Of a stretch of DNA of 64,000 nt, positions 33,793 through 45,915 are shown in pieces. The stretch lies in NCBI GenBank assembly GCA_029448655.1, contig JACCLO010000002.1, positions 2,356,001-2,420,000 of the forward strand, in the 5' to 3' direction. The notes below the pieces were generated by a model. That model made no database searches and was not told the DNA's origin. It saw nothing but the letters and a program-made list of their open reading frames with translations. Position 1 is the first letter of the stretch. Each line of letters opens with the position of its first letter. Made by a program: the position numbers and the translations under genes. This DNA comes from Wolfiporia cocos (taxonomy: Eukaryota; Basidiomycota; Agaricomycetes; Polyporales; Phaeolaceae).

Positions 33793-36700
33793 TATCGCAT
33801 AGTTTAGCGAAGATAATGGTGAAGGACGCGCTTGTGGCGCCAATTGCCACCCAGCGTTCTCGATTAAACTTCGATCAGCACGATCGTGCTTTCCGATAGG
33901 CTATAGCCGCAGATTTCTTCAATCTCCGAGTTGTCTATACGCAACACAAAGAACCGGTCTCATTAGTCCAACACGCACTGCGCTGGGCATTGTCACTCAA
34001 TTCTGTATTCTTTCTCACGTTTCTAACGTATCACAGTTTGAAAGTTTCTGATTCTCTTGACGCCGGTTGCATACCTCGTTTTGCGGCCTTTCTATACAAA
34101 TACAGACTTGTAGCGACTATCTGCCATTCCAATCCTTATGAATGCGACACATCGTGGCCGCTCAATCCCTCCTTGGTCAAGCGACTGCCCTGTGCTGCAA
34201 TCCTGCGTAGTTCGTGCCGATAGCGCTGCATAAGGCGCAGTCTGTCTCTCCCAGCTGCGGGTTATGCTCAAACTCCTGCTCTCATTACAGCAGACGTCCT
34301 CTTCGTTCCTGAATCATCAAGCGATCCCATTTTCTCGTGAGATGCGTGATTATCATAGCACATACTCTCCGATGTGCATGCAGCTCTGCAGCTTTCCACG
34401 CCTCTCAAAATTTGGAAATCGAGGTAATACCTACAGTTTCCGATCTTTTCTGAGTGCAAAATTTCAAGGTATAATTATAGCTCAAGATGATTCCCAGCTG
34501 ATCTATGGAGTAGCACATATTCCTCCGAGTTATCTGTGTATTCCTCAAAGCTTTCAGCGCCCATTACCTGTCGTGATTTTTTTTCCTTGAGCCGGTCCAT
34601 CCCGAGAACATGATTATGCTCAAGAACTAGATGAAGTTGGAGTATCGCGCGCTCGTTCTGAAGACATGCGTAGCGCGCGCGTGTCTCCGGTGGATCATAA
34701 ACAAGGTTTATGCCTTCTTGATCATTTAATTTTTGACCACGAGTGGCTAAATCAGCTCCTTGTCAGCGATTGCACCCCTTGTCCCGAATCAGGCTTCTCG
34801 GGTACGTCTATGACAGTCTAAGGGACTGACACGGCATGGACTGCTTAGGTTCGAATGCCTCCAGTGGACTGCTACGGCTCTTGTATCGCACTAGAAGCCG
34901 TCGTTTGAACAGATGACGACGTCTCTGTTGACCGTGGAATGTCGTACGTGTTCACTTTGTAATGACTCGCCTACGCCGTCATGAACGTCTCCCCGCTCCT
35001 TGTTCAACGACTCATGACGAGTGCGTCTCCACAGAACGTAAGCACACCTCTGTATAGGGGCTCAATTCTCTTGTGCCTCAGTACCCGCCGCACTGGTCGA
35101 TCGCGCCACTGCTATGTGAAATTCATCGGCTACGTTGACACAACTTTCGTGAACTGACACGTCTGCCATACTCTAACCATTTCCCTGCATCGGTCTAATA
35201 CACGGAAGCTTCAGGAAGCCATATGATGAATAATCGATCGATGCCCACGAAGCCTACAGCCTTTTACTAGTATTCAACGCAGGTCGGTGCAGCAATTTCA
35301 CGGACGCAAAATCCTTCTGCCAGCGGCAGACAACTTGGTCTTTAGTGGCTTGGTGGTTAGCTGTCAATCGTGTCATACAGCATCTTTCCGTTCCCTCATA
35401 ATTAGGTGTTGGTGTCCGATACGCGAGAGCTGCTAGAAAGCTGTGAAAGAGTTGGGCTATAATAGCCAAAGTATGCCGCTCGCTTGCCGACTTGGCGTTC
35501 CTGTTACCCGCTTAAGCGTTTTCTGATCAGAAACTTCATGTAGGTAACGTCGCGCAATCCGCAAATCATCATCCACATGAGGAACGGGAAATGTCAAAAC
35601 CATTAATGTCAATCGATCCTCATCGATACATCGTGCGCTCCCTTGTCGCCACAATTTGAGAACCTCTCTCCACGGTCAAAATCATACAGATCACAGAGTG
35701 CGCCGTTCGCTTTCATCATAAGTGCAAGGCCTCCTGGAATGCAGCTCGCGCCACACACGAAATGGGGGGAGGGGAGGGGGGCAGAATATTCGATCCACAG
35801 TTCGATCCACAACTTGACGACTTGCTACAGAGAACGACATCGGCCGCTTGCACCATCTGTCACCCATTGACGCCTTCCCGGAATTGCTACATTCGATATC
35901 GGTATAATCATGACTTTCCGGAATGGGCACTCAAAATGGCCGGGATATTTACATCCAGCTGCAGTGTATAGCGGTTCTAGGCCGTCTACTTCGCTCATCA
36001 AATCTTTGAGTATCATTCCACCACCACCTGAATTTTCGAACAGCATTGACCCACGTTCTGCTGTCATACAGCCATGATAGGATCCTCTGGTGTGGCTTAC
36101 GCCACAAATAAGATGAGAGCCACGGGTGGCTACTCTGCTTCCTCCCCAGTGGTCACTCTCTGCTTCCTAGCAGGTAGCCTACGCCGCAGACGCAAAGTGG
36201 AAGCCACGCCCATCTGCATGAGCGCACGATGACGTTTCCGAGCGGTCATGGGCATACGAACGGGCAAACTGAGCAGCCCACTTACCCCTCTCCGACCCAC
36301 TGGCAGGCACATACATGTGCATATATCCCGTGCCTCTTCGACGCATGGCATCGACACTAGACTCTCACCCGCGCGAGGGTCTGGACGCCACCGGCACCAC
36401 CGGGTGACACGGGCCCACTTCTGTGGACGGCTCGGCCAGAAGCCGCAACACTGGTACATCACATCTGCGCCGAGATATCGGCACGTCCCAGATTGCACGT
36501 AGAAAGCTGTCTCCACCCCAATCTGCCGAACTCCGGAGCAGCGCTGTTCCTGCGCGCGCGCAGGGGCCTACCCACGAGCACTGTCCCTTCAAGAACCGTC
36601 GCGACATCCAGCGTCACCGATCCTACGACCAGCGTGTCTTGACGAGGCCGCGCACGGCCGCGCGCGGGTGGCCACCGTACGTCGCCGCGACTACAGTCTT

Positions 36701-37607
36701 CCGGACAGAGTCGACGCGCCGTGCCCGAGCCAGCGGAACGCTCCCACTCCCACGTCACGCGGTCTTGACACGTCTCCATGCCACATCCGCTGTTTGCTGC
36801 AGCGAGATTGCCGCATGCGCGCGCGCATCTGAATCTGCGGGCCAACAGCCCCCGTCGGCCAATCTAATGAGATGCGCCCGTCCAAGAACTCCGTCCACAT
36901 TTTCGAATCTACGCATCTGGAATTCGAGAACCGAATCTGATCACGGTCTTGGTGGCTCGCGAGAACCGTAGCAACCTCATATAGAGGGCTGTTAGCCGAC
37001 AATCGTTATATTGGCCGGGTCTTCTGACCGCTGAATTTCACCTCTGCGCTTCCGTGAGCATGACGACGAATTTCATGTAGTATACAAGGAGATGCACATA
37101 CTAGAGAGAACTACCCATAGTGCACTGTCGGCAACCACGCGCAGATATTTGATCCCCCGATGATCGTCAGAGCTCGATCATTGCCCGAGGTCTTCTGATC
37201 ACGGATACATGCTCTGGACTTCCTAACTTCTATGTACTGGCCATCCATCGATAACGTCTGCATATACTGCGAATTTTTCGCGAAGCTGGGAATTCGAACG
37301 AGGTGAAATGAAGTTGATTTCATCGCTATGCCCGTTACTGCAACGGATGCGTATGTATGTAACAAAACGTGAGGCGCTACAGAGTCCCATTATGAGGCGC
37401 GCTCAGCCTACTATACCCATGCTACCAAGATTATACCCCTACTATACGTCGATTCGGAGCTATGCCGGACGTGAAGACATTATACCGAGATCACAGGCTG
37501 ATACAGGTGCACGGATGTGCCGGTGAAATATTTTAACGGATGGCAACGAAGAAGTCCGCACCGACTGGCGGCGATGGGCCGTACCGTGGATGAGGAAGCG
37601 GCTTATG
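33793..37607. other. 3.8 kb stretch without a supported gene
   Basis: The longest single interval without a recognisable gene in this window. Open frames up to about 180 codons around 36.4-37.0 kb have arginine/serine-heavy, non-domain composition and overlap on both strands. A G-rich run lies at 35764-35781. No transposon terminal repeats, coding remnants or tRNA were recognised. Confidence 0.55.
35764..35781 (+). other. G-rich run (G6-A-G4-A-G6)
   Basis: Three guanine runs of six, four and six separated by single adenines. Next to it (about 35789-35813) TTCGATCCACA occurs twice in direct tandem. It could adopt a quadruplex if the long runs split. Confidence 0.4.
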
Positions 37608-38584
37608 TCAGAACCTCGCCTTCGCTGGCCGCGCAGAGGGCGGTATACCGAGCTGATTTCGAAGCTCTTCCGTCTGTAATTGCGCAATGTCAGTGGTGGA
37701 CTTTCATGTTGCGTTCACTGGATACTTACCGCACGCTGAAGTTCCCGACGTTTTAGGCGCAGCTCAGACGCATCACGGTGTAACCCGGCCACCATACTCT
37801 GCTCATAGTCTAAATAATAGTTCAAACTTCTTTCGACTGAGACTGACCTTCGCTGTCTTGATGTTCAATCCGCGGTAGCGTTCCAGACGGTCAAACGTGA
37901 CCGGGAACAGGCCGTACTCGAGCAGCTGAGCGTGCAGCTGGTCTATATGCGCCTCCAGGCATGCCGTATATATGGTGCGGCGATGCGGCGCGCGCATCGT
38001 TGAACTGGTTACATATCAGCCTCGGTTATCCGTAGGAAGGAACCGAGGATGACTTACATCTCCTTCGCCGTGAAGAGCTGCTTCTCAAGCGCGTGATTCC
38101 ACATCTTGCGGCGCTTGGTGCCCTCCTGGCGCGTGTACAGCCGCGCATACGGATGAGCCATCTCCGCGCTGTGCGAGCGCGCCAGCGCGACGCCACGGCC
38201 CGCCCTGGAGGGGCCTGCGTGAGACGCGGGCGCGTCCGCCGGGAAGTCGCAGTGCGGCGCTTCCGCGACGTGCGGGTGCGCGCCCGGGGCCCACGCGCCG
38301 AGCGCGACGTGCGCCTCGACCGGGGACGGCGTATATGCGAAGTACTCGCCGTCGGCGCCCGTCGGCGTCAGCGGTGCTGGCGCGTCGTGCGCGACGAGGC
38401 GCAGGCTGTGGACCGCGGCGGCAAGCGGCAGCGGCACGCTGTCGGCCGGCGTCGTGGGCGGGGACGGGGAGCGCGAGTCGGCGCTGGTGTCGGCCGGCGG
38501 GTACTGCAACTGCAGCTCGGGGGAGCATGGGAGGGTGCGGGAGGGGTTAGGCGAAGAGAGAGTTTGCGATTCGGCGGGGGACAT
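37608..38584 (-). CDS. Unknown basidiomycete protein L, paired with the gene at 39994
   Basis: Four exons on the minus strand: 38058-38584, 37848-38004, 37730-37798 and 37608-37673, giving 272 aa. The first about 160 residues are Ser/Pro/Ala-rich and probably disordered. They are followed by a conserved-looking region: TKRRKMWNHALEKQLFTAKE, then HRRTIYTACLEAHIDQLHAQ, FPVTFDRLERYRGLNIKTAK and SMVAGLHRDASELRLKRREL. I know no named domain for it; it resembles hypothetical proteins of Agaricomycetes. The same region, on exons of the same length and phase, is found in the divergent gene at 39994. Basic residues and helices suggest a nuclear or protein-binding role, which is inference only. Confidence 0.8.
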
Positions 38585-38673
38585 GATACAAACAACGAGT
38601 GGGGATGGCTGAGAGGCGGGCGGGTGCGGACACGGGATTGGCGGTGATCGACATGGGGAAGCGGCAGGAGGAG

Positions 38674-38681
38674 TACTTATA
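38674..38681 (-). promoter_or_regulatory. TATA box of gene L
   Basis: TATAAGTA on the minus strand, 90 bases upstream of the ATG at 38584. Confidence 0.45.
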
Positions 38682-39932
38682 CGATAGGATGTATGAGGCA
38701 GGACTAAGGAATGGGATGCCTTCTGGGAGTGGCGGCGGCTGCGATATGTGCAAGATGGCAAGCGCTCTAACTGAGGACCGCACGAGGATCTTCCCTGTCG
38801 CGCGCGCCGATGGCTGCGTCTTCATGCGTGGAAGCCGCCATCTCCGACGCGTCGATTTTGGTTAGATGGGATTGTTGTATCCACTCGATTGGGTCCCACT
38901 GCAATCACATCCCAGCCATCACCATCGCGATCATGCAATTTGTGGAGAAGACGTACCTCCACCGCGTCCTCGTGATGTGCCCAGGAACATGCTTTGCAGC
39001 ACTGTGTCTACGCGTGCCGTGATGCACGCACGCTCTGTTGCTGGAGAGCAGCCACAGAGCAGGACACCCCGCCACAGCGCCGCGGACGTGTTGCTGGGCT
39101 GAGTTCGGTTGCCGCGGCGTGCTTTGATCGGACGCCGGCTCCGTCATGCTTTCCGCTTCCAAGTCTTCGAACGGGGTCCAGAATCCGCCTGCATTTGGCG
39201 GTCGACTGCCCCGCTCGAGCGCATCGAGAGGATCATCGCGCCCTCCTTCGGTCTCTCACGCTGCAATCGGTCCCCGTGCTTGCCTTGGTATTCGCGGTGA
39301 CCCATTGCGCGCATTGGCCTCACCCGATTAACCCGAGCGCATTGGCGCGTCCGTCAACTCGGGCGAGTCCCTGCCCCAGCTGGCCGCGGACGCTCTCGCG
39401 TATGTCCGTACTGTCATGGCTCTGCTGATCGTACGCGTGCATGCAGGTCACACGGTCGGCGGCGGTCTGGACGACACAGCCCTGGTGTCCCTGCGCGCAC
39501 CGTGCGCACGGAGCCAAACTTTGATGGCGGGTGCACCCGTGCCAGGTGGTTGGCCATCGCGAGGGGAGCGGCCCTGTGCCGTAACGCGAAGCGCGTCCCC
39601 GCGCCCCGTCACCCGGCCGCAGTTGTACGTGCCCCACCGCGCCATCGCGTCGTACGGCTGGCGCACCGCCAAAGCAGGGCCTGCCCAGAGCGGCACGTTC
39701 GATCGGGTGGGGCCGCCGTGGCCAGCGCCGCATCTTCGATGCCAGGATCTTCTGCGGGAAGCACCCCAGTCGTGTCACCGCGCTGCATCAGGCGATCGGC
39801 TTCCCCGCCACCACCCCGGGCCCAGTCTGCCGCGGCGCATAGATCACGCTCGCCGCGCTCTTCTCCGCCGTGCCGCCATACGCTGTGGCTTGTCTGCTCC
39901 TTCGTGAGCCCGTCATGGCCCGTGCGTCGTGT

Positions 39933-39940
39933 TATATAAG
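39933..39940 (+). promoter_or_regulatory. TATA box of gene R
   Basis: TATATAAG, 54 bases upstream of the ATG at 39994. Confidence 0.5.
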
Positions 39941-39993
39941 ATGCCTCGAAGGCTCATCGCTCTCCCCCGATCTTCGACGCGCACTTGACCAGT

Positions 39994-41383
39994 ATGGAAT
40001 TCACCACCGTGTCCGCCAACTCCTACGACCAGCCTGGTCATTACACACATATGGGCGAGGCCGTAAGTATTCCGCATGTGTTCCGCACTCGGCGATGCTA
40101 ACGTCTCATAGGCGGACGCTTACCCTCCACAGGACATCGGCCATGTCGCGCACCAGATGTACCCTTTTCACTACGATTACTTTTCCGCGAATTTCTCTCA
40201 GTATGCATATTCCCATCCCGCATACATCCACCCAGAAGCCATACAGCAATACTCATTTCCGCCCGCGCCTCAGTCGGTGTCTCCGCCCACTGCGGGCGCG
40301 TCCGCACCGGAAATCCCTCTCCATGCTCCCGTCCCGCTTTCGGGATTCTCTTCGTTAATTACTCCCATCGTTCCGATAGCAACTGCCGTCCAACCACCCT
40401 CCGCACCCGAACAGTCGCACGCGCAAATTCAGCCGGAGACCACGGCTTCTCCATCCCACTCTGATGCCGTACCACCCCTCCCTCTCCTGACCGCACCGGC
40501 GCCCGTAAGCGCAGAGCAGAACCCCCTGGAGTACTATGGAAGCGCTCCGCATGGGTTCTTCCCGACACCGAGCGAGCTCCTTACGGAGCTAAACGAGCGC
40601 CAGCAGGTCACGGGCGCAGTCCCACAGTGTAGGCGCAACGTGACCAGCACTTTCAGCTCTGACACACACACTGCGGCCACGCGTGCGCCCAAGAAATCGA
40701 AGACTCTGCCTGAGAATCTCGTGCCACCCAAGCAGCCGGAGACACAGCGCAAGGCGTACTTCCGTGCGGTTGCTGAGGGAGTAGGCTTCACGCCGACAGA
40801 TCCGTACGTCGCCCGATATTGTCGATGCATTTGCGGTCGTTCATAAACGCAACACCAGCGATACAATCACGTCGCATGACAAAAAACGGAGTTATCTCGA
40901 GTGCCTCGAGGAGTATGTGCAATACATTCACGATCAGATTCGGCTCGCCTGCCACGAACCGATCCCGCTCGAGCGCATAACGACATATCCCGGGCTAAAC
41001 AGCCGATCAGTCCGCGTACGTCCTACGTACAGCAGCATCAGTGTAAGTACAATGACTAACATGAACTTGTAGACGATGCTTGTCCACATGCAAGACGTCG
41101 TTCGCGAACTTCATATGCAGGCCTCCGAAGAGGAGAGCGAGGTATGTGCCTTGCGTCGCGCCGTCCGCGTGCCACTAATGTCAACTTCTTCTGACAGTAC
41201 GTGAATCTGCATATGCAAGCCTCTCTTCAGCGCGCAGCAGCCGACGCACAACAGCTCCGACGGCACTCCATCGCTTCGTGTGGCGTGTCCGACACGACAA
41301 GTGCGATGTCCATGCAGCCCTTCTTGCAGCCCGTGCCGCCTCCGTCGAATCAGGCGCAATTGCCGGTTCAGTCAATTCATTAA
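39994..41383 (+). CDS. Unknown basidiomycete protein R, paired with the gene at 38584
   Basis: Five exons: 39994-40062, 40112-40803, 40859-41015, 41073-41141 and 41198-41383, giving 390 aa. The first about 230 residues are low-complexity, rich in Pro, Ser, Tyr and Gln. A conserved-looking block follows: PETQRKAYFRAVAEGVGFTP, then HDKKRSYLECLEEYVQYIHD, IPLERITTYPGLNSRSVR and TMLVHMQDVVRELHMQ, and a Gln-rich tail. The block aligns with that of gene L: shared R/K-K, Y, CLE, H, Q, P, Y, GLN, M and EL positions. Function unknown; the disordered Gln/Pro-rich flanks plus a helical core would fit a transcriptional regulator, but no DNA-binding motif (homeodomain, zinc cluster, bZIP) is visible. Confidence 0.8.
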
Positions 41384-44300
41384 ACATCCCCCTTTGGCCG
41401 TGATATCTCCGCGGTGCCTGACCTCCACGTATCGCCGGTAAACTCTATCTCACGAGCAGAGGGCCCACTGTTCTCTTCGCTTTCTGGTCGGAGGAAGTTA
41501 AGGCACACGGTGGCCAGGCTCGTGTAGATCTGCTGTTGGCTGTTTAATTTCTGGTCGGTGCATTTTCGCTTCGATGAGGGAGACGAGCGCGCACTGTTTC
41601 CGCTAGTCCGGGCTATGGATTCGGGTGTCACGCGCGATCTGGGATCTAGCGTATGGGCAGGTGGGGTCACCTCGGATGGAGCTCGGTATGTTCTTACCTT
41701 ACAAGGTATTCAACCACACCAGAACGTCGGCATTAGTACTTATACGGAAGGTTGTTAATATGATACACGTCGTCGATGTGACATGATCAAGTCTCGTGCG
41801 CGAGCGTGGATGAGGCACTGTGGTCATGCATGATGGCATGCGGGAGCGCGTGGATTTTGGGGTGGAGCCCTCATGTACTCGGACCGAGCGCTGGGGCCGT
41901 CACCTGTAGTACAACCTAGTGCGCACGAACCCAATCAATTCCTCGGAGTGGCGTTACCGTGAGCGAGCCTTGGAGGAACGCCTACGCCAAGTTCGCAGCG
42001 CAAATTCGCCTGGGATTTGAGAGCGGTGAGCAACCGGAGATGTCATCGTGCCGCGTTGGCAGCGTGGTTCCTTGAGTATTTACGGTCCTGGATTTGCCGC
42101 ATCCAGGAATAAGGGTTTCGCTAAGCAACGCGGTGCTACCACCACGCCGACCGGGAGCATATAATCGGCGTTTCAAAATGATAACTTCACGGTCTTTGTA
42201 CAATGTAAAAAAAACCCCCCGATTACGTTCTACCTAGCGACGTAGCACTTCGAGCTTCACAACACAAGCGTCAGCTTAGAGCAGAGTTGTTCGCGCAGTG
42301 CTGGCATTTACTGACATCTGGTGCATTTTTGCCGCTATCTTGTGAGATCTGGAGACGCGGACCCGCGGCGCAATTCGACATGGATCTTAATGAATCAATT
42401 TCGTGTTCTGAGCGCGGTGTCGAAAAATCGTGATGACTTATGTCGGAGCCCGGCGAAATGATGCCCGATGCGTTCGAACAGGGCTCATGCATATGCTGGA
42501 GCCAGAAGCACTTCATCAAAGCCGTGGCCTGTTGGCGAAAGCGCCAGCTCGGCATGTGCATGCCTGTCCAGCAGCATTGAGGTCTCCAAGTGTATGTGAC
42601 TGAGTCGGATTCTGAGGAATAGTCAACGAGGAAAATTCATCTCGCACTTCACAGCCGGTGTCCACATCCCAGAGCGAGTGACGTTAGCTCCACATTTACT
42701 GAGATACCTAAAATGTGAATCATGGAGCACGCACCCCGCTGGTCATGGAGCCGCACCAATAGAATCACGTCCATGGTCCATAGTCCACGATGACAGAATC
42801 GGTGCGGGTTCGTGCGGTGTGGGGTAGCAGATGTGGCACCCGTGGAGACCGATCGACGTAGCGCAGGCGGGTAACTGGGAAGTCGTTACATACACCTGCG
42901 CACGCACGTAGGTGTGATATAGCGTCGCATGGAATACCGGGCAATCTAGTGCGAGAAGGACATGGGCCGGTGCAACGCGGGGACTGAGAAACAGAATCGG
43001 CTCGCCATGCTGTGCCATCACAAGTATGACACGCACCAGGCGGCGGTCGAGAGCGAGCTAAGCGCACGAGTTAGCCGTGCGATAACGAGGGCCCGAGCGC
43101 GGGCCGAGTGCACGGCATCGCAGGGTTACAAATCGCACGGCGCCCTTGGAACTGGATGCGCCAAGTACGGGTAGCAGGTAGACATGTTGCGGACAGTACT
43201 TCTACTTCAACGCGACAGGTGTTAGACAAAAGGTTGTGCCGTGGACGTCTCGCGTAGCGGGCGCGTGACATATGGGGGGAAGGCCGTGGGCTGACGAGAT
43301 GCAGGGTTCGCTGTCCATGTATGGATGGGAGACTGCTACTTTGAATTCGACCGGGTTTGAAACGTGGATCGCGCGACGGGTCTGCGCCGCAACACGTTGA
43401 CTGCAGACACACCAGCCGTGACGCGTGAAGGTCCAATTGGGAGGAAGAATAGCTCGCATACAAGCAGCTGCGATGCATACAGCCACATGGAAGCCGGGTT
43501 TCCGCGGAACAGAGAAAATTGCGCCGCAACGTCTGCCACCGCATACCATCGAATGGTGGGGGTGGGCCGACTGCGTCGCCTTTAGACTGAGAAACCGTGG
43601 GTCGGTCAGAAATTACTTACATGTTTTCGGAGGCAACCGAGTTGTGACAACGATATAGCAGCCTTTGACTTGGGCCGTGCTTCCTGAAATTTTATCTCGG
43701 AGGCAGAGTACTCGGAGCATGTGCATGTCTGGCATCACTGCGGCATATGATCATTACGAAACGGTGTTCATCATTCATCAAAGAGCAGGGATACTCAGGA
43801 CGGTAACCTGTACCACACTGCAAGAAACAACAAATTCAGCACCCCGAACTTAACCGCATATATACATACCATTGTATGTTAAGCTAACATATAATTCAAG
43901 ACTACAGATCTTGAATTCAAGTCTATGGATTGGCAAGTCGTAGTCACTGCAATATCTTGGAAGGCGAAGGCGAGATGCAACAGCTCCGCAGATGATTGAC
44001 AGACCCTTTGTTGGGTCGATAGGGCTTCTCAGTGGAAACAGTTTTCATGCTGAACTGTGTCCGGTCTCTCGACATTGCGTGTATATAGACGTTAGTGAGC
44101 CTCAGTCCACAGATGAGTGGGGTTATAGACGTGATAGGACAGGGTGCCCAAGATCCGAGAAGTTAAATTGATGTCGTCACTTGTCGATTATCAGTAGCAA
44201 TTCTCAAGCGGGTCAGCAGATGAGGTGTCTGTTCTTGATTGATCCTCTGCGAACCAGTTCCGTGACGAGGCGCGCCTGTTGCGATGTCAATGCAATATTG

Positions 44301-45127
44301 AGGATAATGCTTCATAAGTGTTGTCATGAGCTGACAGAGATATATGGCGCTGGGAAGACAGAACACACACTCATGACATCCAGGAATAAGATTTGCTTGC
44401 GGGATTGTGGTGGCTCCGAGTTCGAATACACCTCAAAGACTAGATTGGAAAGTATACCTAACTCAGAAAATGAACACGATGGCGACACGGAAGACAATCC
44501 TTCTCTGACCCATTACACCACAAATTACTAGTCCAAGTCGCTTAAGCGCATCTTGAGGCAGGCTGCGGGGAAATGTATACAATATATCAGCTCAACGTAC
44601 TCCAGTATATACCGTGAATGCGGAGAGTTGGGGGCTAACTCATCTTCATGTCTTGTTCGTGAGCGCGAGTTATTCCGAGTCGATCTGGAGTCATTCAGCA
44701 CGGATATGCACGTTGCAGTAGCGGTCAAAGATTGATGAACAATATCTGCCCGTTGCATGGGATGTGGAACCTCAGGACTTTACCCCAGACTTTTCGTCAC
44801 CTGGCGTGAATGGTACAGCTTCGGGATGGTTGAAGCGTCAAATCGTCTGTTCACTTTGTCAGCAAGATATCAGGGTTATTGAAGCAGCCAATGTGATGGC
44901 TAAGGTTTTTCAATTCGTAGTTCTCGCGGCAGATTCTAAAGGTACGACGACAGTCCTGGTGTTCGAGTTGGATTACCCTATTTGTATTAACCCATTGCTC
45001 CCGATCGTGAAGTCTCCCACAGTCTTTGGACCAACGCACGCCCATCACTAGCACTCTCGTCGTTAATCTTTGGTCAAGTCCGGTCTTGTTCAATACCGCC
45101 GTTCGCTCGCATCATAATTCATAGAGT
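41384..45127. other. 3.7 kb stretch without a supported gene
   Basis: No domain-bearing or splice-consistent frame on either strand. An AT-rich, self-complementary patch lies at 43864-43921. The rightmost few hundred bases should contain the promoter of the SPF30 gene. Confidence 0.55.
43864..43921. repeat. Cluster of short inverted repeats
   Basis: Three self-complementary elements in a row: ACATAC/GTATGT with a 4-base loop, TATGTTA/TAACATA with a 3-base loop (the two overlap), and the 12-base palindrome CTTGAATTCAAG. Confidence 0.5.
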
Positions 45128-45915
45128 ATGGACAACACGGATTTAGAGACGTATCAGGTCCAGCTCTCTCAAGTAGAATTGGCCCTCTCTACAGATCCAG
45201 ACAATGCCGGGCTGTCCTCGCTCCGTTCGGAGCTGCAGGAGCTTATAGAACTCACAGAGGCGGCAATTGCTCAGCAAGAGGCTGCCGCGACCTCATCCAA
45301 GGCGGAGTCCTCTCGCAAGGCAGCGACAGCTGCCGCTACGACGCGTGCGTGGGCCGCAGGTGATGAATGTCTGGCCAAGTACTCCGGCGATAACGCATGG
45401 TACCCCGCACGAATCACGTCTGTGGGCGGATCGACCGAGAACCGCGCGTATAGCGTCATGTTCAAGAGCTATAACACAACCGAGCTTTTGAATGCGTCTC
45501 AGCTCAAGCCTCTGTCGCCGAACTACCAGTCCGCGGGGCCCTCCGCATTAGGCAAGCGCAAGCTCAGCAAGGCGGAGGAGGAGGAACGCGAGAGAAAGAA
45601 GAAGAAGAACGAAAAGAAGGTTGAGGCGAGGGCAGCGAAGGCGAAGGAGCAGACGGAGAAACAAGCGAGCTGGCAGAAGTTTGCGAAGAAGTCGGAGAAG
45701 AAGGGGATCCACATTGCTGGCGTCTCGGGTACGAGTATCTTCAAGACACCTGACAACCCACTAGGCAAAGGTCTGTAGGCTCTCCGTTGTCATAAGTGCT
45801 GTTTGTCTGACTGGGACAACCTATAGTGGGCGTCACGGGCAGTGGTAAAGGGATGACGGAAGTTGCACCCCGTCACAAACACAAGTTCGAGGCAAAGGAC
45901 GAGGCAAACGCTTGA
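45128..45915 (+). CDS. SPF30/SMNDC1-type Tudor-domain splicing factor
   Basis: Two exons: 45128-45770 and 45827-45915, giving 243 aa. The N-terminal coil is DLETYQVQLSQVELALS. The Tudor domain (about residues 75-125) reads WAAGDECLAKYSGDNAWYPA, RITSVGGS and AYSVMFKSYNTTELLN, with the aromatic cage residues W, Y and Y that bind dimethylarginine. A basic coil (EEERERKKKKNEKK) follows, then KKGIHIAGVSGTSIFKTPDN and the C-terminal VGVTGSGKGMTE, both typical of SPF30. The protein works in assembly of the U4/U6.U5 tri-snRNP on pre-mRNA. The donor is GTCTGT. It sits alone between two gene-poor stretches. Confidence 0.93.

Larger units (their letters stand above)
38585..39993. promoter_or_regulatory. 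1.4 kb intergenic region between the divergent pair
   Basis: GC-rich and without a gene I can support; open frames of about 150-160 codons overlap on both strands near 39.3-39.9 kb but look like composition effects. It must hold both promoters, with a TATA element near each start codon. Confidence 0.5.

Noticed and set aside
34845..34870. tRNA T-arm-like GGTTCGAATGCC
   Set aside because: No flanking 5-bp stem, acceptor stem or anticodon arm could be found around it.
36423..36971. 182-codon plus-strand frame in a gene-free stretch
   Set aside because: Arg/Ser/Ala-heavy composition, an overlapping minus-strand frame of similar length, no domain and no extension by splicing.
39320..39907. Overlapping 150-160-codon frames on both strands between genes L and R
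   Set aside because: GC-rich DNA gives long chance frames; neither has a family resemblance.
37608..41383. Divergent HD1/HD2 mating-type (A/matA) locus
   Set aside because: The divergent layout with disordered regions suggested it, but neither protein has a homeodomain WFxNxR helix and no mitochondrial intermediate peptidase gene is next to them.
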